This document shows positions 46,795-55,631 of a stretch of DNA of 64,000 nt, in pieces. The notes beneath the pieces were generated by a model. The model ran no database searches and was not told the origin of the DNA. It saw only the letters and a program-made list of their open reading frames with translations. Positions within the stretch are counted from its first letter, which is position 1. Each line of letters starts with the position of its first letter. Location: NCBI RefSeq assembly GCF_002192415.1, contig NZ_CP021780.1:4836001-4900000 (forward strand), given 5' to 3'. Both the position numbers and the translations under genes were made by a program. Source of the DNA: Paenibacillus donghaensis (lineage in GTDB: Bacteria > Bacillota > Bacilli > Paenibacillales > Paenibacillaceae).

Positions 46795-48174
46795 CTATTT
46801 TACTTCTACTTTATCTTCGCCAAGTGAACGGGTTACATTATCCTGCAGCTGTTTCACAGCAGCCTCCGGTGTAAGCTTGCCTGAAGCAACGCTCTCTACA
46901 ATGCTCTGCAGCTGTGCAGATACGGTAGCATACTGATCATTAGTCGGGCGGAATTTAGCCACATCCAGCAAGGCTTGAGCCTCAGCAGTAAACGTACGGT
47001 CCGTATATCCTGCTACATCCACTGAATCATTGCGCGGACTCAGGTTACCCTCTGCTACTACACGTGCGGTAGCGTTCTCCTGATTCATAAGGAACTCGAC
47101 AAATTTCCATGCCTCTTCTTTATTCTGCGATTGTGCCGGAATCGACCAAGCCCATCCGCCGGACATGGTGATTGCCCCTGGTTCTTGACCATTCTGAGTC
47201 GGGAATGGGGCGAAGCCCATTTTGTCTTCTACATTCTCAATAGGAGCCGCTCCATTCTCGAACCAGGTCGATCCTGCCCAGCTTCCGTCCACTGCCATAG
47301 CCAGCTTGCCTTGAGGGAAGAGTTGCTGGAAGGCAATGCTGCCAGCTTGTCCGTTAAGAGCAACCTGCATGGTTGGTCCTGTTTTGTCTACGTTAAATAC
47401 TTGATCGATAAATTTGAAGGAGTCCAGCAGACCTGCGCTGCTTACAATCCATTTCTTGCTGTCATTATTGTAGAGCGTATCATTGGTTCCATACAGCAGC
47501 ATTTCCAAGGTCTGCATCGTCACGCCTTCACCGTTCGATTTGCCCACAATCATATTGAGCGGGGTTACACCCGGAAGCTTATCCTTAATGACACGTGCAG
47601 CTTCAAGCACCTCTTCCCAGCTCGTAGGTTTGAATGGCACCTCTATTCCTGCCTCTGCGAGCAGTTCTTTATTGTACCAAATCCCCCGCGTATCTGAAGT
47701 TGCAGGGACACCGTAAATTTTGCCGTCTTCACCGGTTACACCGGATTTGAGATTCTCAATGAACTTATCCTGCCAGTCACTCCAGCCTGCAACCTGGGTG
47801 TCCAGCGGCTCAAGATATCCTGCTGCCGCATCAGATTTGATAATCGATGTATCTTCTGCCACGATATCCGGCGCTGTATCAGGAGACTTCATTTGCAGCA
47901 CTATCTTAGATGTATAGTCACCTTCACTGGCCAATACTGGAGCTATTTTGATCTTAATGTCCGGATTCTCCGACTCGAATTTATCAATAAGTCCGGATTC
48001 GAAATATTTGGTAAGCGTGTCTTCTGAGCCCGACGAACGGAATGTAATCGTGACCTCTTTCTTACCTTCGGCTTCAGCTCCCGAACTGGAATTCCCGCTG
48101 GAACATGCTGTTGTCAAGAGAAGAAGAGAAGCCATAACCGCAGTCATTGTTACTTTCAATTTGTTTGTCATCAT
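46795..48174 (-). CDS. Sugar ABC transporter substrate-binding lipoprotein
   Basis: A family-1 solute-binding protein of 459 residues. Two adjacent ATG codons after AAAGGGG mark the start; the signal peptide ends in the lipobox LLLLTTACSS. The mature part shows ESENPDIKIKIAPVLASEGDY and GSWAGSTWFENGAAP, and MSGGWAWSIPA near the ligand site. It probably recognises mannosides. A cre site and a hairpin terminator lie in the gap to the GH125 gene upstream, so the transporter may be expressed at a different level from that enzyme. Confidence 0.92.
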   Translation of the reverse strand: MMTNKLKVTMTAVMASLLLLTTACSSGNSSSGAEAEGKKEVTITFRSSGSEDTLTKYFESGLIDKFESENPDIKIKIAPVLASEGDYTSKIVLQMKSPDTAPDIVAEDTSIIKSDAAAGYLEPLDTQVAGWSDWQDKFIENLKSGVTGEDGKIYGVPATSDTRGIWYNKELLAEAGIEVPFKPTSWEEVLEAARVIKDKLPGVTPLNMIVGKSNGEGVTMQTLEMLLYGTNDTLYNNDSKKWIVSSAGLLDSFKFIDQVFNVDKTGPTMQVALNGQAGSIAFQQLFPQGKLAMAVDGSWAGSTWFENGAAPIENVEDKMGFAPFPTQNGQEPGAITMSGGWAWSIPAQSQNKEEAWKFVEFLMNQENATARVVAEGNLSPRNDSVDVAGYTDRTFTAEAQALLDVAKFRPTNDQYATVSAQLQSIVESVASGKLTPEAAVKQLQDNVTRSLGEDKVEVK

Positions 48175-48201
48175 TTGTCTTTGCCCCTTTTTCATTTAGT
48201 T

Positions 48202-48215
48202 TCATAACGCTTTCA
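48202..48215 (-). promoter_or_regulatory. cre-like site before the sugar-binding protein gene
   Basis: Minus strand TGAAAGCGTTATGA matches the cre consensus at 13 of 14 positions, 27 bases before the start codon. Confidence 0.65.
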
Positions 48216-48226
48216 TAACCACTTCC

Positions 48227-48252
48227 AAAAAGAACGGCGTAGCCGTCTTTTT
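48227..48252 (-). terminator. Hairpin between GH125 and sugar-binding protein genes
   Basis: AAAAAGA-ACGGC-GTA-GCCGT-CTTTTT. The T run works on the minus strand as AAAGACGGC..GCCGTTCTTTTT. It could attenuate the mannoside transcript after the first gene. Confidence 0.65.
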
Positions 48253-48274
48253 CGCTGATAGAACTGTAATAGAG

Positions 48275-49567
48275 CTACTTCAATACCCGAAAACCGCAAT
48301 AATCCATAATCAGTTCACTGAACAGCATATTTGACCAAGAAAACCATGGACGGGTGAACTCTCTGGAATCATCAGCGGAGAATCCTTCATGAGTGAAACC
48401 TGTATCTGCATCAGTATCCTGTATTAATTGCAGCAGACGAGCCTTCTCGCTGCGTTCCACAGAAGTAAGTCCTTGCATGGACAACGCAATATGCCAGATA
48501 TAGCCTTCAGGTGTATGCGGGCTGCCGATTCCTTCAGCAACTTTTCCTTTATAGTAATAAGGATTATCTTCGCTCAAGATAAATCTCCGGGTATTCCTGT
48601 AAACCTCATCATTCTCGTCGGTGTAGCCCAGATAAGGCAAGGCCAGCAGGCTTGGAACGTTGGCATCATCCATAAGGTTATAATTGCCTCTACCGTCTGT
48701 TTCATATGCATAGATTCTTCCATAAACAGGATGAGTGTAAATACCATGCTCCTGAATGCCTTGGTTAATTTCATTCCCCAGCTTCAGGGCTGCGGCGGCC
48801 AATTCATGATCCTTATAAATCTCATTCGCGATTTCTTCCAAATATCGAAGCACGACCACAGCGAACATATTGGAAGGTACCAGATAGCCATACTCACAAT
48901 TATCATCGCTGGGGCGGAAGCCGGACCAGGTCATACCGGTGTATGCCGTTTCACTGCCCTTTCCTTCTCTTGCCAGGGTGTCCGTAAGCGGTGCATTTAA
49001 ACGCTGGAACAGATATGCCGACTCTGTCTCATGATGCTGTTCAACTCTCCATAATTTAATGATTTCAAGAGCCGCCCGATGAAAAGTCTCATCAAATTGG
49101 GTAACACAGCCGCTATTCTTCCATAGCAGATAACTCAGCTGGATCGGATAAGCCAGAGAATCAATTTCATATTTACGTTCCCATATCCAGGGACTCATCA
49201 CCGTAAGATCAGATTGATGTCCATTGCCATTAGCCTGTTCATTAAAAGCATTGGCATACGGATCAAGCAGAATGTAATTCATCTGGCGTCTAACCAGACC
49301 TGCAATCATCTCTTCAATGCCCGGATCCTCTGCTGCAAGCAGCAGATAGGGACGAACTTGTGCGGCTGAATCGCGCAGCCACATAGCTGGTATATCACCT
49401 GTTATAACAAAAGTGGTTCCATCCGGTTTTTGAGATATTGTGGTTCCAATAGTATTGGTAATGCAGTCCTCAAACATCTTGGCAAGCTTTGGTGAATCAG
49501 GTAACTCTCTCTTTACCTTCTCAATCATATTAAGTACCGATTGTGGAATTTCATTCTGAAGTTTCAA
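48275..49567 (-). CDS. Glycoside hydrolase family 125 exo-alpha-1,6-mannosidase
   Basis: A metal-independent (alpha/alpha)6 mannosidase of about 430 residues (former DUF1237). Signatures: FVITGDIPAMWLRDSAAQVRPYLLLA, YGYLVPSNMFAVVVL, MDDANVPSLLALPYLGY and SPHTPEGYIWHIALSMQGLT. Removes alpha-1,6-mannose, complementing the GH38 enzyme. The start is uncertain: TTG 49567 lies 12 bases after GGAGGTG, while the frame extends to TTG 49588, which would begin inside that site. First gene of the mannoside operon, with a near-perfect SigA promoter. Confidence 0.93.
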   Translation of the reverse strand: MKLQNEIPQSVLNMIEKVKRELPDSPKLAKMFEDCITNTIGTTISQKPDGTTFVITGDIPAMWLRDSAAQVRPYLLLAAEDPGIEEMIAGLVRRQMNYILLDPYANAFNEQANGNGHQSDLTVMSPWIWERKYEIDSLAYPIQLSYLLWKNSGCVTQFDETFHRAALEIIKLWRVEQHHETESAYLFQRLNAPLTDTLAREGKGSETAYTGMTWSGFRPSDDNCEYGYLVPSNMFAVVVLRYLEEIANEIYKDHELAAAALKLGNEINQGIQEHGIYTHPVYGRIYAYETDGRGNYNLMDDANVPSLLALPYLGYTDENDEVYRNTRRFILSEDNPYYYKGKVAEGIGSPHTPEGYIWHIALSMQGLTSVERSEKARLLQLIQDTDADTGFTHEGFSADDSREFTRPWFSWSNMLFSELIMDYCGFRVLK

Positions 49568-49604
49568 GGGTGAAAGTTGCACCTCCAAATAGTATTATAT
49601 TAAT

Positions 49605-49618
49605 ATCAAGCGCTTTCA
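49605..49618 (-). promoter_or_regulatory. Partial cre-like site at the GH125 promoter
   Basis: TGAAAGCGCTTGAT on the minus strand keeps the core TGAAAGCGCTT but diverges at the last three positions. It sits at the predicted transcription start. It may instead be part of an operator for one of the two neighbouring LacI-type regulators. Confidence 0.5.
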
Positions 49619-49620
49619 TC

Positions 49621-49649
49621 ATAGTAAACAATTAATACTAATATGTCAA
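49621..49649 (-). promoter_or_regulatory. SigA-type promoter of the mannoside operon
   Basis: Minus strand TTGACA, exactly 17 bases, TACTAT; -35 at 49644-49649 and -10 at 49621-49626. Confidence 0.82.
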
Positions 49650-49736
49650 TATACTTATTGGTATATTATAAATAAAATATGACCTAATGATATATTAGAA
49701 TGGATACATTGTAATTTTTTAAATCATATAACAAAA

Positions 49737-49759
49737 AAAGCCTTCTTCAAGAAGGCTTT
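49737..49759 (-). terminator. Terminator of the GntR/LacI regulator gene
   Basis: AAAGCCTTCTT / AAGAAGGCTTT followed by seven T on the minus strand. Confidence 0.9.
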
Positions 49760-49796
49760 GATTTCGTTCTCTATCCTAAAGTTTAGATTATCCTGG

Positions 49797-50945
49797 TCAG
49801 TCCTTATTAACAGCCGATGCTGATTTACCTTTTATTAATTTCGCCTGCAATAAGATTCTAGTGATTGGCTGCTCATCTCCTTGCATATGAAGGACATTCT
49901 CGAACGCCTGCTTGCCAATTTCAAACTGATTCTGCCGCATATGAGTGATTCGACAACCTTCATGGGACTCCGGACCGTCAAAACATATGACGGACAACTC
50001 TTCAGGAATACGCAGTCCCAGCTTGCCTGCTGCCTCTTCCACAAGCAAAGCGATGTTATATTCCGCAGCAAATAGCGCAGTAATGTGGGGATATTTCCTG
50101 AGATGCTCCACTAGCTTGTTTACGTCCTCTATGCGGGCTTGCGGATCAAAGACATTAGGCATGGTAGAAGTAATCGTTTCCATCCATAATTCTCGGTTCA
50201 CCAGAATGTTATGCTCCGCATGGGCCTCAATAATACCATCGATTCGTTCCTCTATGGCTGTTGTATTCGCCGGCGGCGGTGCCAGAAACCCAATATGCTG
50301 ATGTCCCAGCTCGAAGAGATAATTCGCAGCCTCTTTGGCGGCTTGAACATTGTCAGTACTGACAGAGGATGCGGGTATCCCCTTCAAATACCGGTCAATC
50401 GTAACAAACGGAAACTTTTGAATCACCAGCTTTAATATTTCAGCACTGAAATATTCTCCTTGCGCAGGAAAGATGATAAGACCGTCGACCCCAAGTCCTA
50501 ACAGCTGCTGGATAGCCTGTGTCTCCAGTTCCGGGATACCGAAGGTCCGCCGTACAACAAGGAAGCAGTCATTCTCCCTCGAGGCTTCTTCCATCCCGTA
50601 TATAAGCTCTGTACCGTACATATCACTGAAATTCGTAATTACCAATCCTATAATCCGTTTCTTGCCGGATGTCCGAATGGCCTGCTGGTTATCACTCAGC
50701 TTCAGCGATGCAGAGTTTGAATCCGCTACAAAGGAGCCCCTGCCTGGCTGACGAATGATTAAATGCTCCTCAGCCAGCATTCTCAGCGCTTTTTTTGAGG
50801 TGATCCGGCTGACACCAAACTCACTGCAGAGCTCTTTTTCAGACGGAACCCGTTCTCCAATTTTATATTCATTCCTTGTTATCCGCTCTCGCAGCGTTTG
50901 AAAAATCATTTCGTACATCGGCTTTGAAGCTGAGTCATTGGCCAT
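49797..50945 (-). CDS. AraR-type regulator: GntR DNA-binding domain with LacI-like sensor
   Basis: A 382-residue chimera. The N-terminal 70 residues are a GntR winged helix (RVPSEKELCSEFGVSRITSKKALRML...GRGSFVAD); the rest is a periplasmic-binding-protein-like LacI sensor (IIGLVITNFSDMYGTELIYGMEEA; GHQHIGFLAPPPA). This is the AraR layout. The ATG at 50945 follows GGAGG by nine bases. Upstream of the mannoside operon in the same direction, it is a good candidate repressor of it, with a manno-sugar as inducer. Confidence 0.9.
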   Translation of the reverse strand: MANDSASKPMYEMIFQTLRERITRNEYKIGERVPSEKELCSEFGVSRITSKKALRMLAEEHLIIRQPGRGSFVADSNSASLKLSDNQQAIRTSGKKRIIGLVITNFSDMYGTELIYGMEEASRENDCFLVVRRTFGIPELETQAIQQLLGLGVDGLIIFPAQGEYFSAEILKLVIQKFPFVTIDRYLKGIPASSVSTDNVQAAKEAANYLFELGHQHIGFLAPPPANTTAIEERIDGIIEAHAEHNILVNRELWMETITSTMPNVFDPQARIEDVNKLVEHLRKYPHITALFAAEYNIALLVEEAAGKLGLRIPEELSVICFDGPESHEGCRITHMRQNQFEIGKQAFENVLHMQGDEQPITRILLQAKLIKGKSASAVNKD

Positions 50946-51088
50946 AATCAAGTACCTCCATTGCAGCTTTCTCTCTGAAAGACATAACCTAATATACCAT
51001 GTTATATTAGGAATGTGAAGAATGGTTTATCACAATAGGAGTCATTAGAATGGAGCGGCTGCGAATACAGCTGCGCCTTCTGGGGTGT

Positions 51089-52126
51089 TTATTGGTCACA
51101 GCTGTCTTTTGTTAATACGGAATGACGAGCAACGAGTGTAGGGCGGATATACAGTCGCAGCATATCCCTGCATGCGCTTTTCAATGTGAGCAACATATCA
51201 GCTGCTGCCTCGCACATTTTCTCTTTCTCCACCCGCATGGTCGTCATCCCAAGTCCGTTGTCTTCTTCGTATTGAAGATCGTCGAAGCCGACAATGGATA
51301 TATCCTCTGGAACATTCAGACTACGCTTTCGAAGCTGCCTGACCAGTAAATAAGCAATCCGATCGTTGCCGCAAAAGAACGCAGTGGGGAATTCATCTAA
51401 ATCATTCAGGTAAGCCTCAATTTCCTGCTCCGTATCATGAAAACCAGCAGAGTACGTCATGACCTTACTCATGTCTAGCGGGAGACCAAACTCCTGTATA
51501 GCGCTCCAATAGCCGAGCCAACGTTCTTCATGGCTGGTCGTTAAATTGGCCGGACCAATAAATCCGATTCTTTGATGCCCAGACCGGATAAGCATCGTTA
51601 CAGCTTCATATGCCCCTTCAGTATTAGCAGAAGCAACAACCGGACAAGGCAGCTCCCGGTGATACGAATCAAACATAACTAGCGGTGTATCCAACTCCCA
51701 GACCAGCCTCGCATAGGCCTTATCCACAATTCCGAATAGAATGATGCCTATATAGGAGATCTCTTTACATTGCCGCGGCAACTGCAGACCTGATTCCATC
51801 TCGTGATCAATGGGTGCAATCACTGCACTAAGCCCTCTCTTGCGAATACTCTTCTCCAGCCCCCAGATCATATCATGAAAGAACCGAAAATGATCGTTGT
51901 CCCGATAGCTCATGATTCGCTCGGGCACCAGTATCAACACATTCCTGTCCGCTGATGACTTCTCTGCGTATTGGCCATATCCCAGCTCCTTAGCCGTCTG
52001 AAGAACACGGTAGCGCATTTCTTCGCCGACACCTTTCTTATCCAGTAAGGCTAGCGAGACAGCATTCTTCGAAATATGTAGTTGGTCGGCAATATCTTGC
52101 ATGGATACTCTCTTTTTACGGCCCAT
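51089..52126 (-). CDS. LacI family transcriptional regulator
   Basis: A 345-residue repressor. DNA-binding segment RVSMQDIADQLHISKNAVSLALLDKKGVGEEMR; sensor domain with SGHQRIGFIGPANLTTSHEERW and PTAFFCGNDRIAYLLVRQL. ATG 52126 is preferred; TTG 52135 is possible. It is divergent from the ROK kinase gene. An 11-base inverted repeat in the shared gap is its likely operator. Confidence 0.92.
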   Translation of the reverse strand: MGRKKRVSMQDIADQLHISKNAVSLALLDKKGVGEEMRYRVLQTAKELGYGQYAEKSSADRNVLILVPERIMSYRDNDHFRFFHDMIWGLEKSIRKRGLSAVIAPIDHEMESGLQLPRQCKEISYIGIILFGIVDKAYARLVWELDTPLVMFDSYHRELPCPVVASANTEGAYEAVTMLIRSGHQRIGFIGPANLTTSHEERWLGYWSAIQEFGLPLDMSKVMTYSAGFHDTEQEIEAYLNDLDEFPTAFFCGNDRIAYLLVRQLRKRSLNVPEDISIVGFDDLQYEEDNGLGMTTMRVEKEKMCEAAADMLLTLKSACRDMLRLYIRPTLVARHSVLTKDSCDQ

Positions 52127-52166
52127 TCTTTTCAATCCCTTCGAAACATGATAAGCTTAAGCCAAA

Positions 52167-52208
52167 TTTACTTTACAGATACCACTTTTGTCAAGTTTGT
52201 AAAGTAAA
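52167..52208. promoter_or_regulatory. Inverted repeat operator between LacI regulator and ROK kinase genes
   Basis: Perfect arms TTTACTTTACA (52167-52177) and TGTAAAGTAAA (52198-52208) separated by 20 bases, central in the 106-base divergent gap. Confidence 0.6.
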
Positions 52209-52232
52209 GTTTAACAGCAGGAGGGAATAATA

Positions 52233-53150
52233 GTGAATTATGCAGTTGGAATCGACATCGGCGGTACAAAAACAGCCCTGGGTCTTATCTCTTCCGACGG
52301 ACAGGTACTAACCAAAACTTCGCTTACCACGGATCTATCACTTCAGCCGTCTGACATGGTAGACAAGATTGCCGAAGCAGCCTTTCGACTACTGTCCGAT
52401 GAAGGTTTACAGCAAGCAGATCTTAAAGGAATGGGTATCGGAGCACCTGGCCCTCTGAATACGAAGCTCGGACAGATCGCCGAGCCTCCTAACCTGCGAA
52501 ACTGGTGGAACTTCCCCATTATTCATTCGTTCAAGCGCCACTTCCAAGTGCCGATTGTTCTGGAGAACGACGCAACTGCCGCAGCATTAGCGGAGAAGTG
52601 GACGGGAGCCGCCAAGGCCGCTGACCATTTCATCTACATCACGATTAGTACCGGCATTGGGGCGGGAATCTATAGTCATGGAAGACTAATTACTGGCGCA
52701 ACCGGAAATGCCGGCGATATCGGGCATATGGTCATCGATCCAAGCCGCGGCCTCTGCAATTGCGGGCAGCGCGGGTGCTTTGAATTCATTGCCTCCGGAA
52801 CGGCGATTGCAAGAGAAGCAAGCTCGCTGCTTGGCCGCCGCGTGACATCCAAGGAAGTCTTCGAGCTTGCCTTATCCGGCCAAGATCCCGTAATGGAGAG
52901 GCTTGTCAACCGCGTCTTTGGCTACATTGGCACTGGCTGTGTTACGCTCATCAACACCTTCGACCCCGAGTTGCTTGTGATCGGAGGCGGGGTTTCCCAG
53001 GTTGGAGCACCTTTGTTTGAGGCTATTCGTGATTACATCAAGCTTCATGCATTGAATCCTTCCGGCCGGAACACGCCCGTCGTTCCCGCCGCACTTCAGC
53101 AGAATGCCGGCCTGATCGGAGCAGCAGCACTTATTCATACCCATTATTAG
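52233..53150 (+). CDS. ROK family sugar kinase
   Basis: A 305-residue kinase starting at GTG after AGGAGGG. The ATP-binding motif GIDIGGTKTALGL opens it; catalytic Asp lies in VLENDATAAALAE; the ROK zinc motif is CNCGQRGCFEFIASGTAI. It may phosphorylate glucose, fructose or mannose; the adjacent decayed mannose-6-phosphate isomerase gene and the mannosidase locus favour mannose or fructose. Divergent from a LacI regulator that probably controls it. Confidence 0.92.
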   Translation: MNYAVGIDIGGTKTALGLISSDGQVLTKTSLTTDLSLQPSDMVDKIAEAAFRLLSDEGLQQADLKGMGIGAPGPLNTKLGQIAEPPNLRNWWNFPIIHSFKRHFQVPIVLENDATAAALAEKWTGAAKAADHFIYITISTGIGAGIYSHGRLITGATGNAGDIGHMVIDPSRGLCNCGQRGCFEFIASGTAIAREASSLLGRRVTSKEVFELALSGQDPVMERLVNRVFGYIGTGCVTLINTFDPELLVIGGGVSQVGAPLFEAIRDYIKLHALNPSGRNTPVVPAALQQNAGLIGAAALIHTHY

Positions 53151-53168
53151 AAGAGGAGTGTCATTGTA

Positions 53169-53478
53169 ATGAACCAACCTATCTATTTGCATCCTATTTT
53201 TCAGGAACGTATCTGGGGGGAACCCAGCTCAAGGAGTTGTTCGGTTATCCGAAGATTTAGAACATCGGATTCGAAACGGGGAATGGGAGGTTTCCGGAAG
53301 AGCCCAACTGCCGGAGCATGAGAAATATACACTCGTCAGCGTCATTGAAGGCAAGGGTTATCTCCGTATCCAGACCAGTGAATACCCGCTGGTTAAAGGT
53401 GATCATCTCATTCTTCCTGTTGACTTCGGACCTTACGAGCTGGCTGGAGAGCTTGTGCTCATCATTTCGCGCGAGTAG
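53169..53478 (+). pseudogene. manA: Decayed mannose-6-phosphate isomerase gene
   Basis: Starts with AGAGGAGTG and ATG: QPIYLHPIFQERIWG is the N-terminus of class I isomerases. A frameshift after IWG is visible, since GTQLKELFGYP continues in another frame and then stops. After about 20 unalignable bases the C-terminus reappears from near 53310: EKYTLVSVIEGKGYLRI, YPLVKGDHLILPVDFGPYEL and a stop at 53478. About 220 central codons, including the zinc site, are missing. It sits 18 bases after the ROK kinase stop, so kinase and isomerase once formed an operon. Confidence 0.88.
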
Positions 53479-53640
53479 CGGAAAGAGAATCGTACAGGCC
53501 GCAAAAACTATAATGGCCGTAAAGACCTTCTGCATCCTTAACCTTACCAAAGCAGCCATTGGCGTTAGAATTCTTAATTCCTCCACCTCTTCAAGTTAAA
53601 AGACCTGAAACCGTTAAGGCTTAATCCTGCTCGCCAGAAG
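53479..53640. other. Non-coding remainder after manA remnant
   Basis: About 160 bases with no supported gene; open frames here continue out of the manA remnant in wrong frames. Confidence 0.5.
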
Positions 53641-53673
53641 AAGGCCCGCGATTTTTCGCGGGCCTTCATTTTT
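53641..53673 (+). terminator. Terminator of the ROK kinase-manA unit
   Basis: AAGGCCCGCG / CGCGGGCCTT with an ATTTTT loop and T-rich tail. Confidence 0.9.
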
Positions 53674-53762
53674 GAACCTGCCTCAGGCTCCGTCCGTCCC
53701 GCAGCAAACAAGCGCTCAAGATACAATAAAACGTACCTTAAGCGCTATGGTTGGCAACCTGC

Positions 53763-54641
53763 TCAGGCTGTCGGGGCAGTCTCCCGGGCAGCAGCCAATA
53801 CTCGTTCTGCACCCGCATCTCCCTCAGCTGCAAGATCTGTAAGATTCTTGACTATTGCGGATATGCGTATCCCCTCATTAACAGCCTCTCCATTCAACGG
53901 AAGCGCCGCATGGTGCAATGCCACCAATTGCCACTGATTATTGAACACCGCCGCCCCCGATGATCCTTTCTCCGTATCCGTTGTATAGTGGACCGCAATA
54001 TCGTAAACATAGCTGACCGTGTTATCCTGCAAAGCAACTTCCTTCTCACGGCCACGGGGATGCTGTATTATATTGACGAATTCCCCGCGGGTAATCGTAC
54101 TTGTATTTTTCAGCAGCTTTATAGGGGTAATGGATTCGATTCCCTTCATCTCACAGGAAACAATGGTATAATCCAGCTCCTCAAAAGGGGACGTAATGAA
54201 CAACTCCATCGGTTTCAGGTTGATCCTTATAGAACTACTGCCAGCTTCATAAGAAAATTCAGCAAAACTAAGCTCTGCTTCATCTATACTCGGCAGTACA
54301 TGATGATTGGTCATCAACAGTCCGTTACCCATAAGAAATCCCGTTCCGGCACCATTGCGGCACATGATTCTGCACACAGCCTTCGCCCTTGCTACGCCGT
54401 CACTTAAAAAGCTCACCGGGACCAGATTATTCTGTCCATTCTGCTTTTCTTGAATAAGCACTTCTGTTTCTCTTCGCAACTCTTCGTCATTGCGCATAGC
54501 TGCTTCAACAGGTGCAGCTCCCAAAATCGTTATTGCTCTGTCCCTGACCAACTCCCTAAAATCAGCTGGAGACAACGGATTTACTTTGGGCAGCGCATAC
54601 TCATTACCAACGAGTGATATGGACTCAGCGGGACTGATCAT
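53763..54641 (-). CDS. Trypsin-like serine protease without signal peptide
   Basis: A 292-residue protein, starting at the ATG eight bases after GAGGAG and overlapping the end of the metzincin gene by 17 bases; a longer frame to 54740 only re-reads that gene. The triad is visible: His in GLLMTNHHVLP, Asp in FEELDYTIVSC, Ser in DTEKGSSGAAVFNNQ. The fold resembles V8/glutamyl-endopeptidase-like S1 proteases. About 95 residues precede the protease domain and may act as a propeptide or partner-binding region. There is no secretion signal, so it would act in the cytoplasm or be exported by an unknown route. Confidence 0.87.
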   Translation of the reverse strand: MISPAESISLVGNEYALPKVNPLSPADFRELVRDRAITILGAAPVEAAMRNDEELRRETEVLIQEKQNGQNNLVPVSFLSDGVARAKAVCRIMCRNGAGTGFLMGNGLLMTNHHVLPSIDEAELSFAEFSYEAGSSSIRINLKPMELFITSPFEELDYTIVSCEMKGIESITPIKLLKNTSTITRGEFVNIIQHPRGREKEVALQDNTVSYVYDIAVHYTTDTEKGSSGAAVFNNQWQLVALHHAALPLNGEAVNEGIRISAIVKNLTDLAAEGDAGAERVLAAARETAPTA

Positions 54642-55467
54642 GTGTAAACTCCTCAACCCGAGGCTGGGAAGCCCAAGCAAACGGATTGTCACGATTCTCC
54701 ATCTGAACGGACTGGGAATTCTGCGGATATTGGGCAGCAATGAATTTCTTGTCCGTCTCCGACAGCTCCTTATTCCCTTTCACCTCAAAGTCGCCAATCG
54801 TTAAATTGTTTGGTATCTCATAAACCATAATTGACTTAGGATCAAAGGCAGTGTAGACGGTATCTTTAGGCAGATACTGATAAAACAGATTATCATAAAT
54901 TTCTTTATCACTCCAGAAGTTCGGAGCACCCCGATAATATCGTTTAACTGCTTCTACATCCCAAGGTATATCTGCCGCCGGTGTCTGATGCTCGTGAGGA
55001 TTGGCAAGTGCATGCCCAAATTCATGAAGCACCGTTCGTGCAAATTCATCATCAGATGTGCCCTGATCGAACCAGCCATAGTTCATGGTTGGCTCATGCG
55101 GAGCAATACTGAGACAATCAGTACCTAAATAGGACCAAGATCCGGCTTCCGGATCAAAAGCAATTCGAATTTCCGCAGTCGGATCATTGACAAAATGAAA
55201 GCGGATATTGGCATAACGCTCCCATTCATGCGCATACTGCTCTACCTTTGATCTGACAAAAGCATCTCCACCCATAAAATAAACTCTAATTACCCTGCCT
55301 AGTGACCATTTCTTGGCCACTAGCGCTCCAAGCTCTGGAGACATTCCTTCTTCTGAAGACCTTAGCAGATTCTCGGGATTCTCCTCCAGTGCTACCCTAT
55401 TGGCCTCGGCCTGTTTTTCAGGAGGCAATACTCTCAGCATACATAACTTGAATTCGGCATGATCCAT
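54625..55467 (-). CDS. Astacin/metzincin-type zinc metalloprotease without signal peptide
   Basis: A 280-residue protein; the start is the ATG after AAGGGAG. The zinc site reads TVLHEFGHALANPHEHQ, the HExxHxxxxxHE layout of metzincins, with Ala where Gly is usual. The Met-turn is PKSIMVYEIP about 60 residues later. The N-terminal 60 residues are helical and not hydrophobic. Its gene overlaps the serine protease gene, so the two are co-expressed. They are divergent from a histidine phosphatase/M4 protease pair. Confidence 0.87.
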   Translation of the reverse strand: MDHAEFKLCMLRVLPPEKQAEANRVALEENPENLLRSSEEGMSPELGALVAKKWSLGRVIRVYFMGGDAFVRSKVEQYAHEWERYANIRFHFVNDPTAEIRIAFDPEAGSWSYLGTDCLSIAPHEPTMNYGWFDQGTSDDEFARTVLHEFGHALANPHEHQTPAADIPWDVEAVKRYYRGAPNFWSDKEIYDNLFYQYLPKDTVYTAFDPKSIMVYEIPNNLTIGDFEVKGNKELSETDKKFIAAQYPQNSQSVQMENRDNPFAWASQPRVEEFTHDQSR

Positions 55468-55631
55468 ATTTAGTGCTCCCTTCATTTGACTAGCATTAGT
55501 GATTCCTCCCAGTCCCGTAGTTTATTCGTAATCCCGCCCCCTTAAATTGGGAGTATAAGTGCGCAGAGAACTCGGAAATAATGATTTACGATTCATTGCA
55601 GCGCATTCCGAAGCAAAGGAGTGGACAACGC
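55468..55631. promoter_or_regulatory. Divergent promoter region of the protease cluster
   Basis: 164 bases between the metzincin and phosphatase starts; both promoters must lie here. No clear consensus or repeat seen. Confidence 0.5.

Noticed and set aside
52188..52216. TTGTCA-17-TTAACA as promoter of the ROK kinase
   Set aside because: Transcription would start inside the gene's ribosome binding site, so this pair is unlikely to be the promoter.
53257..53586. Minus-strand frame with a hydrophobic stretch opposite the manA remnant
   Set aside because: It is antisense to recognisable manA C-terminal sequence and has no ribosome site.
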